A stretch of 21,044 nucleotides of DNA, from contig CAYGTK010000050.1 of assembly GCA_964352775.1 (NCBI GenBank), positions 1 through 21,044 on the forward strand, written 5' to 3'. The notes under the pieces are model-generated. The model searched no databases. It was not told the DNA's origin and saw only the letters and a list, made by a program, of their open reading frames with translations. The position numbers and the translations under genes were made by a program. Below, piece after piece: positions 7,094 through 13,770 of this stretch. Origin of the DNA: CAYGTK01 sp964352775 (GTDB taxonomy: Bacteria; Bacteroidota; Bacteroidia; Chitinophagales; CAIOSU01). Position 1 is the stretch's first letter, and each line of letters starts with the position of its first letter.

Positions 7094-9089
7094 AGAATTT
7101 CCAGTTAAGGCCGAACTTGAAAGATCGTTCTAATCCTGGGAAGCGGTATTGGTTGTAATAACCATTTTCGGAGAACATACCCTGGTTCACGTGATCCATT
7201 TTTAAATAGAAAGTCACCGTTTTTACCTGTGAACTGATGAATACATCTATCACTGGATAGAACTTCTGCTGCAATTCCTCTTGCAAATAGAATTGCCCAG
7301 TAAGCGACTGATAACCCGGTGCGAAATAGTTCGTATTATAGGTCATATCTATCCCAAAACGGACGAACAGCTTCTTCTTGAAAACTGGTAATTCGTAAAA
7401 CAAGGTATGCTTGGAATAGTAAGTGGGGAAACGTAAATACTCCTTATCGCTCAACCATTGTATGCGGAAGAAGTTGTTCCACCCAAAGCCTTTCAGGCGG
7501 AAGTCTTTCTGTAGCTCTACTATAAAACCTTGTAAAGTATTCCCTGTGTATTGCTGCGGCAAATAACGGTCGTTAAACGACAGGAAACCACTTACTGCTG
7601 TGTAAAATACGCCCACTTTAAATCGCTGTAGCGGCAAAGTATAGTCTAGACCTGCAGTAAAGGAAGTCTCTTTATCAAAGTTGTTCTGCCAAGCTGAGGC
7701 TGCATTTTGGTAACGTAAGTATATCCAATCGGGCTGTAAACTGGCAAAACTTACTGTGGAACCAATTATACCAGGTTTACCCATGTCATAAAGCAGATCG
7801 CCACTTAGTAATACATCACCTTTATTCTGATCTAAGAAACTGTAGGAGGCAAGGGCTTTGTATCGCCATTTACTTTTCGTTTCAGGGTTATTGGTCAACT
7901 GAATATCCGTCTGGAAGCGCTGCGGACGGAAGGTCACGCTATCTTGAATTAGCTCATTCACCTCATAAGTAGCAGATGCGTCTATCACTAAATTTCTGAA
8001 AACCGTTCCACTACTATCGGCTGACTTAATTGGCCGGTATTTCACACCCACCACATTACCTAATTGGCGTAAACGGGTGGCATGCTCTATATCTAGCGAT
8101 TCATCATCCCAAAGCAGGTCGTAAGCTGCTGAGTCTGGTTGTGTATCGGTATAGAGGTACTTGTCGTTGGTTAACTCCATGCGGTGATACAGGGTTATCT
8201 CTGGCTGCACCATTTTTCTATCAGTTGAATCATCTACTTCTACAGTTACCGTTCTCCCAAAACGTAGTTCTTGCTCAATATTTATAGCTCTGGTACGGTA
8301 GTCGTTAAAGGCATTATCCAATTGCACATCCACCAACTCTTGCCGTTCTAACACTTCATTATCTTGAGCAAATATATTAGCGGTTACCGTACCACCATTT
8401 TCCTGAGCTTGAAGCGTATTCAGAAAGGTGTTTATCTGAATTCTATAGCGTTGGTTTCTAGAGAACAAAGCCAGTTCTACCGCAACGTTATTATGTTGAT
8501 TCAATTGACGTTGGTAGTATCCTAGCGAATTGATACGGTTATAATGAAAGCTGAACTTACCTATCTCTCCCAAAGGCTGAAAATGGCGCACTTTAAATTG
8601 CTGCTCCTTCTTAGTACCCAATTGGAAGTACATTTCCGAGTAAGGCCCTTTCGAGTTGTAGTGGGGCAAGTTCTCTGGCGTGAATTGATACAGGTCGAAT
8701 TGATGAAAACCCAGATCGAACCCCATCCGTAGTTTAGGCTGGAAGGTTAGCGGGGCGGTAGCACCACCAAGATTGCCATTATTCCGAAAACCATAATTGG
8801 CCTGCATTGCGGGGTCGTATATCTGAATGGCATCTACCAATGTATCTACGGCATACCTACGCCAATCGTCAAAGCCGATGGTGTAGCTTACATCCTTATT
8901 CAAGAAGTATTGCCTAGCCTTCCGCTCGGTATCTAGGGGCAAACTATCAGACCTAGACGTATCTTCACGCCCAAAGTCATCCAGCTGCTGGGCAGATAGA
9001 TTTAGACTACAGAGCGTAAATACAACTAAAAGAAAGGCTCTACACACGTGAACCGAACGTAGGGTAGGGGATGTGCATTGCCTGTTCAA
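7086..9089 (-). CDS. Putative Bacteroidota porin (outer-membrane beta-barrel)
   Basis: This 667-residue protein begins with a cleavable signal peptide (hydrophobic AFLLVVFTLCSLNLSAQ, cut near the A-Q) and continues as alternating aromatic/polar beta strands ending in FKFGLNWKFFN. It matches the Bacteroidota-specific family annotated as putative porin, by early motifs such as RQYFLNKDVSYTIGFDDW and GNLGGATAPLTF. It should sit in the outer membrane; the substrate is unknown. No ATG is available: it starts at TTG 9089, or possibly GTG 9047, which would give a tidier signal peptide. Only 6 nt separate it from the upstream phosphorylase gene, so it is in the lpxK operon. Its end overlaps the convergent aminotransferase-like gene by 8 bp. 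Confidence 0.85.
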   Translation of the reverse strand: MNRQCTSPTLRSVHVCRAFLLVVFTLCSLNLSAQQLDDFGREDTSRSDSLPLDTERKARQYFLNKDVSYTIGFDDWRRYAVDTLVDAIQIYDPAMQANYGFRNNGNLGGATAPLTFQPKLRMGFDLGFHQFDLYQFTPENLPHYNSKGPYSEMYFQLGTKKEQQFKVRHFQPLGEIGKFSFHYNRINSLGYYQRQLNQHNNVAVELALFSRNQRYRIQINTFLNTLQAQENGGTVTANIFAQDNEVLERQELVDVQLDNAFNDYRTRAINIEQELRFGRTVTVEVDDSTDRKMVQPEITLYHRMELTNDKYLYTDTQPDSAAYDLLWDDESLDIEHATRLRQLGNVVGVKYRPIKSADSSGTVFRNLVIDASATYEVNELIQDSVTFRPQRFQTDIQLTNNPETKSKWRYKALASYSFLDQNKGDVLLSGDLLYDMGKPGIIGSTVSFASLQPDWIYLRYQNAASAWQNNFDKETSFTAGLDYTLPLQRFKVGVFYTAVSGFLSFNDRYLPQQYTGNTLQGFIVELQKDFRLKGFGWNNFFRIQWLSDKEYLRFPTYYSKHTLFYELPVFKKKLFVRFGIDMTYNTNYFAPGYQSLTGQFYLQEELQQKFYPVIDVFISSQVKTVTFYLKMDHVNQGMFSENGYYNQYRFPGLERSFKFGLNWKFFN

Positions 9090-9095
9090 GATATT

Positions 9096-9923
9096 TTATA
9101 GTTGGCCGATCAATTCTTTGATGATCAGGGTCATTTTTGGTTCTGCCTCTCCAGCTGCTGCTATCACATCTTCTAGAGACGTTTCTTGAATAGCTTCTGG
9201 CGGATAGCCCATGTCTGTAATTGCCGAGATAGCGAATATTTTCAACTCCATATGCTTAGCCGCTAATGCCTCAGGAACGGTACTCATTCCAACTGCATCG
9301 CCGCCGATGATGTTTATGTATTTGTATTCAGCTGGGGTTTCCAAATTTGGCCCAGGAACACCACAATACACCCCTTCCATACAATCAATGCCATTGGCCT
9401 TGGCTATTTCCATACCCTTAGCTACCAATGCTTTGTCGTAGGTTTTCATCATATCAGGAAAACGCGGACCTAGCTCATCGTAATTCTTACCACGCAATGG
9501 GTTTTCTGGCATTAGGTTGATGTGGTCGTTAATTATCATCAACGAACCAGTACTTTGCTTGGCATTCAAACCACCCGATGCATTGCTAATACACAACAGA
9601 TCGATACCCAATAATTTCATGGTGCGAACAGGATATACTACCTGCTGCATGGTATAGCCTTCGTAATGGTGAAAGCGACCCTGCATGGCCACCACACGTT
9701 TGCCATTTAGTGTGCCGAATATCAAATTACCACCATGACTCTTCACCGTAGATACAGGGAAATGAGGTATATCTTCATAAGGTATAGTAGCATGTGCTTC
9801 TATTTCGTCAGATAGGTTTCCCAATCCAGTTCCCAATATGATACCTACTTCAGGCTTATAATTATCGGTTCTATCTTCTAAATAGCTTACTGTTTCTTTC
9901 AGTTTTTGCAGCAAGTTCTCCAT
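9096..9923 (-). CDS. punA: Purine-nucleoside phosphorylase, trimeric (PNP) class
   Basis: This 275-residue cytosolic enzyme cleaves inosine and guanosine with phosphate to the free base and ribose-1-phosphate (purine salvage). The size and motifs are those of the trimeric, mammalian-like class: LGTGLG at about 30-35, VKSHGGNLIFG at 60-70, MQGRFHHYEGY at 80-90, ISNASGGL at 112-119 (phosphate and ribose site), GPNLETPAEY and DAVGMSTVPE (purine and ribose contacts). Near the end it reads AITDMGY where the human enzyme has ITNK, so the residue matching human Asn243 is Asp. It lies 15 nt after lpxK and 6 nt before the porin gene, which indicates one operon. Confidence 0.94.
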   Translation of the reverse strand: MENLLQKLKETVSYLEDRTDNYKPEVGIILGTGLGNLSDEIEAHATIPYEDIPHFPVSTVKSHGGNLIFGTLNGKRVVAMQGRFHHYEGYTMQQVVYPVRTMKLLGIDLLCISNASGGLNAKQSTGSLMIINDHINLMPENPLRGKNYDELGPRFPDMMKTYDKALVAKGMEIAKANGIDCMEGVYCGVPGPNLETPAEYKYINIIGGDAVGMSTVPEALAAKHMELKIFAISAITDMGYPPEAIQETSLEDVIAAAGEAEPKMTLIIKELIGQL

Positions 9924-9938
9924 GTGGTCTCTTTGTTT

Positions 9939-11018
9939 TTAGTTGCGTGCGGGCAATACCCGTTCTAAGTAATCCAATATTTCCCTATCGAAAAAAGCCT
10001 TGTCTTGCGGAAAGAACTCTACCCGAACGGGAAGCACAAATATCGGCAAACTGCGTTGCATAACTACCTCTTTGTGCTTGAAAAGACGGGTGACATCCTT
10101 TTCGGTGGTTAACAATACTTTCTTCGGCCTATCTAAATTCTTAAAGGCTTCTATCACAAATTCCAGATCGTACCTATCATAGTAATGATGATCGGGATAT
10201 TTTTTCACGTACAAGTCTTGCACCTGTGGGCGGATGTATTCTTCTAGGGCAGTAGTATTGGCAATACCACAGAAGGCATAAATATTGAGGTCTTTCTCCA
10301 GCATTAATTTAGTTGCTGGATGCGCTATATGATAGGGCGCAGCATATTGCAGATATGAGAACAATACCTTTTGATGAGGGCCCGGGTCAATAGCGGCCTC
10401 CATTTCTTTTCGCTTCGTGTTGCTAAGGTTGGGCGGGCATTTGGTCACCACTATAATATCTGCCCGCTTAGCAGCCGAGCGATATTCACGTAGCGAGCCT
10501 ATGGGCAGAATACGGTCATTGTAATAAGGCTCGTGATAGGTGGTGAGCAGAATGGTCATGCTGGCCCCAATATCGCGCCGCTGAAAGGCATCGTCTAGCA
10601 AGGTCACTTGTGTACCTGGTCTATCGGTTAGTAATTGAGGCATGGCCAGTGTACGGTCTTCCGCCACGGCTACAGCCACTCCAGGGTATTTCTTGAACAG
10701 CAAACTAGGTTCATCGCCCAAATGATCGGCATGGTGTTCGGGGCGGGCCAGCAGGTAGCCCGATGTTTTCCGCTTATAGCCCCTGCTTAATGTAGCCAAT
10801 TTATAATGCGGTTGAAGCAGGCGTATCAGGTATTCAATATGTGGAGTTTTACCCGTGCCACCCACACTTAAATTGCCCACGGCTATTACAGGCAAGTCGA
10901 ACGTAATGGTGCGGAACAAGCCTATATCATACAGCTTATTGCGTACCCAGATCACCACAAAATAGATGAGGGCGAATGGGGCCAGTACGTACTTCACTAA
11001 ATTCCAAACCGACGACAT
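9939..11018 (-). CDS. lpxK: Tetraacyldisaccharide 4'-kinase (lipid A)
   Basis: This 359-residue inner-membrane-attached kinase phosphorylates the 4' position of the tetraacyl disaccharide to give lipid IVA in lipid A synthesis. It has a single N-terminal membrane helix (about 7-25) and the unusual Walker A of LpxK, VGNLSVGGTGKTPH at 47-60. Then follow GDEPSLLFKKYPGVAVAV, LLDDAFQRRDIGAS (the DDxFQ(H/R)R motif, here Ala for the usual Gly) and LTTEKDVTRL near the C-terminus. The length is normal. It starts at ATG 11018 and is the first gene of the lpxK, phosphorylase, porin operon. A TAGCTTTA 11 nt upstream is one base off the TAnnTTTG box. Its presence confirms an LPS-type outer membrane. Confidence 0.95.
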   Translation of the reverse strand: MSSVWNLVKYVLAPFALIYFVVIWVRNKLYDIGLFRTITFDLPVIAVGNLSVGGTGKTPHIEYLIRLLQPHYKLATLSRGYKRKTSGYLLARPEHHADHLGDEPSLLFKKYPGVAVAVAEDRTLAMPQLLTDRPGTQVTLLDDAFQRRDIGASMTILLTTYHEPYYNDRILPIGSLREYRSAAKRADIIVVTKCPPNLSNTKRKEMEAAIDPGPHQKVLFSYLQYAAPYHIAHPATKLMLEKDLNIYAFCGIANTTALEEYIRPQVQDLYVKKYPDHHYYDRYDLEFVIEAFKNLDRPKKVLLTTEKDVTRLFKHKEVVMQRSLPIFVLPVRVEFFPQDKAFFDREILDYLERVLPARN

Positions 11019-11106
11019 ACTGTAAAGCTATGCATTTATGTAAGCATGTTGGGGGTGTTGTCCACTTGTTTGTGGGGTGTTCGTTCTGTCGTGTTCCTCC
11101 CTTTAG

Positions 11107-11122
11107 CTCCCTCCAGAGGGAG
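11107..11122. repeat. Perfect 7-bp hairpin (CTCCCTC-CA-GAGGGAG)
   Basis: Two exact 7-bp arms are separated by 2 nt. The sequence and its flanks recall short repeats common in Bacteroidota intergenic DNA. There is no T-run, so it is not an intrinsic terminator. Confidence 0.55.
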
Positions 11123-11230
11123 AATGGGATTTCATCTAACTGCCTCGTAACTCGTATGAGGGGTAGAACCTGTCCTGAGCGCGAAGTGATAACGAAGCTG
11201 ACGAAGGGCTGCTATCCCTCACGTGGCCAT

Positions 11231-11258
11231 GTCACACTGAGCGTAGTCGAAGTGCGAC
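11231..11258. repeat. REP-like hairpin with TGAGCGTAGTCGAAG core
   Basis: GTCACACT and AGTGCGAC pair apart from one A/C mismatch, around a CTGAGCGTAGTCGAAG centre. A related core (CTGAGCGCGAAG, 11175-11186) lies about 60 bp to the left and another (CTGAGCGGTGCCGAAG) about 60 bp to the right, so this is a small cluster of one repeat family. Confidence 0.65.
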
Positions 11259-11294
11259 GCGTGTTGGCCCGTGCTTTTGTCTTCTACAGAGTTT

Positions 11295-11323
11295 ATCCTG
11301 AGCGGTGCCGAAGGACTCAGGAT
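11295..11323. repeat. REP-like hairpin ATCCTGAG...CTCAGGAT
   Basis: A perfect 8-bp stem encloses a 13-nt loop CGGTGCCGAAGGA. It shares the CTGAGCG-n-CGAAG core with the element at 11231-11258. Confidence 0.65.
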
Positions 11324-11451
11324 GACAGCACTACATTCACCGCAAACAACAGAAGCGTAGGTCACTCAGAGGTGCTCGAAGAGTGGGGTGCCGAGAAGGC
11401 TACTATGTTCATCGCCCAGCACCGCACGGTTCGAGTGCCTCACCGCTAGCG

Positions 11452-11467
11452 CCCCGACCCATCGGGG
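11452..11467. repeat. Short hairpin CCCCGA-ccca-TCGGGG
   Basis: A perfect 6-bp GC-rich stem with a 4-nt loop. It lies at the end of the REP-like cluster and has no T-tract. Confidence 0.45.
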
Positions 11468-11501
11468 TGGCTATGTATAGTAAAGTGGTTTGTGTTATTT
11501 G

Positions 11502-11524
11502 GTCACGAGCGGGTAGCTCGTGAC
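11502..11524. repeat. Perfect 9-bp hairpin GTCACGAGC-gggta-GCTCGTGAC
   Basis: The exact 9-bp arms flank GGGTA. GGGTAGCT recurs at 12323-12330, in the second repeat block, so both blocks appear to belong to one repeat family. The arm CTCGTGACC reappears at 11624-11632. Confidence 0.65.
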
Positions 11525-11565
11525 TACGAAACATAAAAAGCTCAAACTGCATACCATAACGAGCA

Positions 11566-11585
11566 CCCCCGCTATCGCAAGTTTA
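11566..11585 (+). repeat. Direct repeat, copy 1 of 2 (20 bp)
   Basis: CCCCCGCTATCGCAAGTTTA is identical to 12249-12268. The similarity continues as TAAC versus CAAC. The flanking ACGAGCAC (11559-11566) also occurs at 12353-12360. The two copies bracket the lipoprotein gene and the broken toxin end. Confidence 0.8.
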
Positions 11586-11612
11586 TAACACCCGCTGCTG
11601 CTAATCTAAAGG

Positions 11613-11641
11613 CGAGTGTACCACTCGTGACCAAAATGGTC
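11613..11641. repeat. Double hairpin CGAGTG/CACTCG and GACCA/TGGTC
   Basis: Two adjacent perfect short stems (6 bp at 11613-11627, 5 bp at 11629-11641) close the left repeat block. Confidence 0.5.
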
Positions 11642-11718
11642 GCTTACTTAGATTTAAAGGTTTAAATAGCCTAACTGTCACATACCTTTAATATTGGAAG
11701 GGAAATTTGGTTCCGTAA

Positions 11719-12027
11719 TCAATATATGTCTTTCCCTGTTAGTATTATTGAATCAACCACCCAAGAACTATCAGTGTGTATTTGATAAACAATGTCATTC
11801 TTTTTCTTTAAAATCACTATATACCCATCGGTTTCAAGATCTCTTCGTGCTTCAAGTATTCTTCCAGAGTAGTAATCCATATTATCTCCAAAGCTTAGCG
11901 GTAATTCTTTTCTCACGAGTGACTTCTTAAGCTTCAAAGTCTTACTGTAATGTTCATCCAAATAATTGGTTTGCACTGTCGAGCATGAAATTAAAAATAT
12001 TAAAAATATTAAAGCGGTGTTTTTCAA
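11719..12027 (-). CDS. Small lipoprotein, probable immunity partner of the adjacent toxin remnant
   Basis: This 102-residue protein starts at a TTG (12027) and has a short lipoprotein signal: Lys2, a run of Leu/Ile/Phe and the lipobox LISC with Cys15. The mature part has about 87 residues, is rich in Lys and Asp, and contains a beta-like DGYIVILKKKNDIVYQIHTD segment. I do not recognise the family. The TTG overlaps the stop of the preceding fragment in TTGA, the same 4-nt coupling seen in ATGA operons. That fragment carries a toxin-like HEAGH motif, so by position this lipoprotein is a good candidate for a periplasmic immunity protein. Repeat blocks on both sides separate it from the rest of the chromosome. 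Confidence 0.65.
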   Translation of the reverse strand: MKNTALIFLIFLISCSTVQTNYLDEHYSKTLKLKKSLVRKELPLSFGDNMDYYSGRILEARRDLETDGYIVILKKKNDIVYQIHTDSSWVVDSIILTGKDIY

Positions 12028-12254
12028 GGTAAGTCTTTTACATTTCCAAGCTTGTCCGCCATTTTTCCACTTGGGTCTTTTGAATTATGCCCCCCATTAT
12101 GATCTTCGCCTCCTTGTACAATTACTGGAAAGTAATAAGAAATTAAGTATGTATGCATCTTTGCAAGCACAATAAAGTGACCCGCTTCATGATTTAATGC
12201 GAATTGATTCCTGGCAATGTCATAATGTATGTCTCTAATGCTGATATTCCCCCG
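12024..12254 (-). pseudogene. C-terminal remnant of a polymorphic (Rhs-like) toxin with HEAGH motif
   Basis: About 77 codons are open with no plausible start. Upstream the frame meets a TAG at 12257-12255, exactly inside the 20-bp direct repeat, so the 5' part of the gene is gone. The peptide reads ...NQFALNHEAGHFIVLAK... and ends GGEDHNGGHNSKDPSGKMADKLGNVKDLP. HEAGH is a zinc-metallopeptidase-like HExxH, and the terminal GHN-DPSG-AD pattern resembles, from memory, the tips of Rhs-type toxins of Bacteroidota. The fragment ends in TTGA shared with the small lipoprotein gene. I infer a displaced C-terminal toxin module that kept its immunity gene. It could also be the end of another large secreted protein. 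Confidence 0.6.
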
Positions 12255-12275
12255 CTATCGCAAGTTTACAACTTG
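12249..12275 (+). repeat. Direct repeat, copy 2 of 2, with hairpin CAAGTT-tac-AACTTG
   Basis: Bases 12249-12268 are identical to 11566-11585. In this copy the right end forms a perfect 6-bp hairpin (12261-12275). The toxin reading frame breaks off at its left edge. Confidence 0.75.
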
Positions 12276-12289
12276 TGAGGAATGACCAA

Positions 12290-12351
12290 CAAGTCTCTGA
12301 CTTGTGTCAGTTGCAAACTGACGGGTAGCTTAGGTCCAAGTCAGAGACTTG
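12290..12351. repeat. Cruciform-type element: 15-bp inverted arms around an inner hairpin
   Basis: CAAGTCTCTGACTTG (12290-12304) and CAAGTCAGAGACTTG (12337-12351) are exact reverse complements. Between them lies a perfect 7-bp hairpin, GTCAGTT-gca-AACTGAC (12306-12322), then GGGTAGCT. Each 15-mer is itself nearly palindromic, so several folds compete. This is typical of REP/BIME-like units. Confidence 0.75.
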
Positions 12352-12383
12352 AACGAGCACTGGGGTATATGGTGGAGGCACCC

Positions 12384-12445
12384 CGCGTGAGGAATAGTAG
12401 CGAACACGAAGTAAAGCGGATAGCCCGATCCGAAGGGGCACGCCC
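12384..12445 (+). repeat. Conserved Bacteroidota-type intergenic element ending AAGGGGCACGCCC
   Basis: The stretch runs CGCGTGAGGAATAGTAGCGA, then AAGCGGATAGCCCGATCCGA, then AGGGGCACGCCC. GCGTG at 12385-12389 can pair with CACGC at 12439-12443, closing the element as a stem. From memory, very similar strings (GATAGTAG..., AGCCCGACCC...GGGCACGCCC) recur between genes in many Flavobacteriia. No function is known to me. It could be an RNA structure or a repeat. Confidence 0.5.
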
Positions 12446-12606
12446 AAAAAACCAATAAGTAGTAACAAAGCGAGGGAAGGAAGGGAATGACCCTATAGGG
12501 CTATTGCTTTGCTAGTGTTATTTAGTACCAGCTACCTATTGATCTATGCTCATTTACCCCCATTTGGATTTTTAGATATCTTAAGTTAGTATTGACTATC
12601 AGAGGC

Positions 12607-12765
12607 TTAAACATATAGATATCGGGCAAATGGCTGTAAGCCTTGTGTTTGCTGGGTTCTGAAACTTGTGTAACCCGCCAAAATACCGTCTGTATCCCTT
12701 GCTATCACTGGGTCCATTTTTGGCACTGCACCGCAGCGGTACCATTTGTGCCGTATTGGTTTCAT
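12607..12765 (-). CDS. Doubtful 52-residue ORF
   Basis: ATG (12765) to TAA gives 52 residues, with KMDPVIARDTDGILAGYTSF in the middle. Its ATG overlaps, in ATGA, the stop of a still shorter open frame whose end reads SSPNDELLKHLLELL. The amino-acid mix looks coding-like, but both frames are short and broken upstream. I do not recognise them. They may be gene debris in the repeat-rich region. Confidence 0.22.
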   Translation of the reverse strand: MKPIRHKWYRCGAVPKMDPVIARDTDGILAGYTSFRTQQTQGLQPFARYLYV

Positions 12766-12862
12766 AACAATTCAAGTAGATGTTTTAACAATTCATCATT
12801 CGGGGAACTCATTTGGTCTAAAGCCGCTTTCGTAGCTGTGCAAATAGTCTCAATATTGTATC

Positions 12863-12979
12863 ATGCAACAGAAACAACAACACAGCATAAAACCCAATTG
12901 GCAACTGATAATAGTAGTGGCGGTTCATCTGTTTTTCGTATTCGGGTTCTTGGGCGGAAAACTGCAGGGCTGCTTTTAG
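12863..12979 (+). CDS. Candidate 38-residue single-helix membrane peptide
   Basis: ATG (12863) to TAG encodes a polar, basic start (MQQKQQHSIKPNWQ), one hydrophobic helix (LIIVVAVHLFFVFGFLGG) and a short tail KLQGCF. The layout of soluble N-terminus plus one helix is plausible for a small membrane protein. There is no recognisable family, promoter or ribosome site. It lies 49 bp before the CARDB gene on the same strand. Confidence 0.3.
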   Translation: MQQKQQHSIKPNWQLIIVVAVHLFFVFGFLGGKLQGCF

Positions 12980-13028
12980 GAAATTTTGTATTATTCCTAT
13001 ATTAGTAGTTCACCTATCCACCACAACC

Positions 13029-13721
13029 ATGCGTTTTATCACGATTCTAATTTTCTCAGCCTTTTTATTAACTCGCACACCATCTTTTGCAGGAGTTCAA
13101 GATGTAGACTTTAGAGTTAGCAGCCTTACTTCCAATAAACTAATGGCCGAGGCCGGCGATACTTTGATGATAGACATCACCATTGAAAACTTGGGAGTAA
13201 CCCTAGCAGGAGCACCTTTAGTTGGCTTTTATCTATCTACGGATAGCACTATCGATGCGGGAGATGTTTTTTTAGATTCACTTCGCATGCCGACTCCAAT
13301 TCCAGGAAGTGGAACACGCTCTGCCGATATTTCTTCTGATATTCCTACAGGCACCACCGCTGGAACTTACTACTTAATTGCCCGCGTAGATGAGAATGAT
13401 GAAGAAATGGAGAGCAACGAACAAAATAATCTAGGATTTACAACCATTTCGGTAGTAGACCAGCCAGTGAGTGTCACAACAAATGCACAAAGCATAGCCG
13501 AAGTATTCCCCGTGCCAGCAAAGGATATGCTGAACGTACATTTTGGAAATACGGGTGAATTACCAGAGTTCATTACGCTATTCAATCACTCGGGTGCAGT
13601 GATTATGAAACGCCCAACTCTAGGCACTACTCGCCATGAGATCGATTTATCGGCACTGCCAAAAGGTATGTATTACCTACGTGCTGGTGAGCAAGTAAAG
13701 GTTATTCCTCTAGTAGACTAG
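13029..13721 (+). CDS. CARDB-domain protein with T9SS C-terminal sorting domain
   Basis: This 230-residue exported protein has a signal peptide (about residues 1-21). A CARDB-type immunoglobulin-like domain (about 25-145) carries the typical phrases GDTLMIDITIENLG, VGFYLSTDSTIDAGDVFL, GTYYLIARVDENDEEMESNEQNN. The last ~75 residues form a type A T9SS sorting domain: SIAEVFPVPAKDMLNVHF, ITLFNHSGAVIM, EIDLSALPKGMYYLRAG. The last part directs export through the type IX system, usually with tail cleavage and anchoring at the cell surface. The whole protein is little more than one CARDB module plus a tail, so it may be a small adhesin or a binding module without an enzyme. It starts at ATG 13029. 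Confidence 0.88.
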   Translation: MRFITILIFSAFLLTRTPSFAGVQDVDFRVSSLTSNKLMAEAGDTLMIDITIENLGVTLAGAPLVGFYLSTDSTIDAGDVFLDSLRMPTPIPGSGTRSADISSDIPTGTTAGTYYLIARVDENDEEMESNEQNNLGFTTISVVDQPVSVTTNAQSIAEVFPVPAKDMLNVHFGNTGELPEFITLFNHSGAVIMKRPTLGTTRHEIDLSALPKGMYYLRAGEQVKVIPLVD

Positions 13722-13770
13722 TTTAGCTATACTGTGATCAAGCCTTTATCTTAGCAGCAAAGTGAGAACT

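Larger units (their letters stand above)
11019..11718. other. 700-bp non-coding, repeat-rich stretch
   Basis: I see no gene here. The open frames present have no family character and cross the repeats. The stretch holds at least seven hairpin-forming elements, listed separately, of the REP-like kind, including the TGAGCG-n-GTCGAAG type. The last 75 bp are A/T-rich with nothing recognisable. Confidence 0.7.
12255..13028. other. 774-bp stretch with repeats and only doubtful small ORFs
   Basis: The left 200 bp are repeat elements (12249-12445). The middle has a CCCTATAGGG palindrome near 12490 and A/T-rich DNA. From 12600 to 12980 only two small doubtful frames are seen, listed separately. No RNA gene or terminator is recognised. 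Confidence 0.6.

Noticed and set aside
10976..11449. Open frame of 157 codons on the plus strand after lpxK
   Set aside because: It starts inside lpxK on the other strand and crosses the REP-like hairpins; the composition (many Cys, Arg, Val, His) has no family character.
11502..12351. CRISPR array
   Set aside because: The repeats are few, of different kinds and not evenly spaced, and there are no cas genes; they are REP-like hairpins and one direct-repeat pair.
12643..13005. 120-codon plus-strand frame before the CARDB gene
   Set aside because: Cys/His/Trp-rich, with no family signal; competing short frames on both strands look at least as good.
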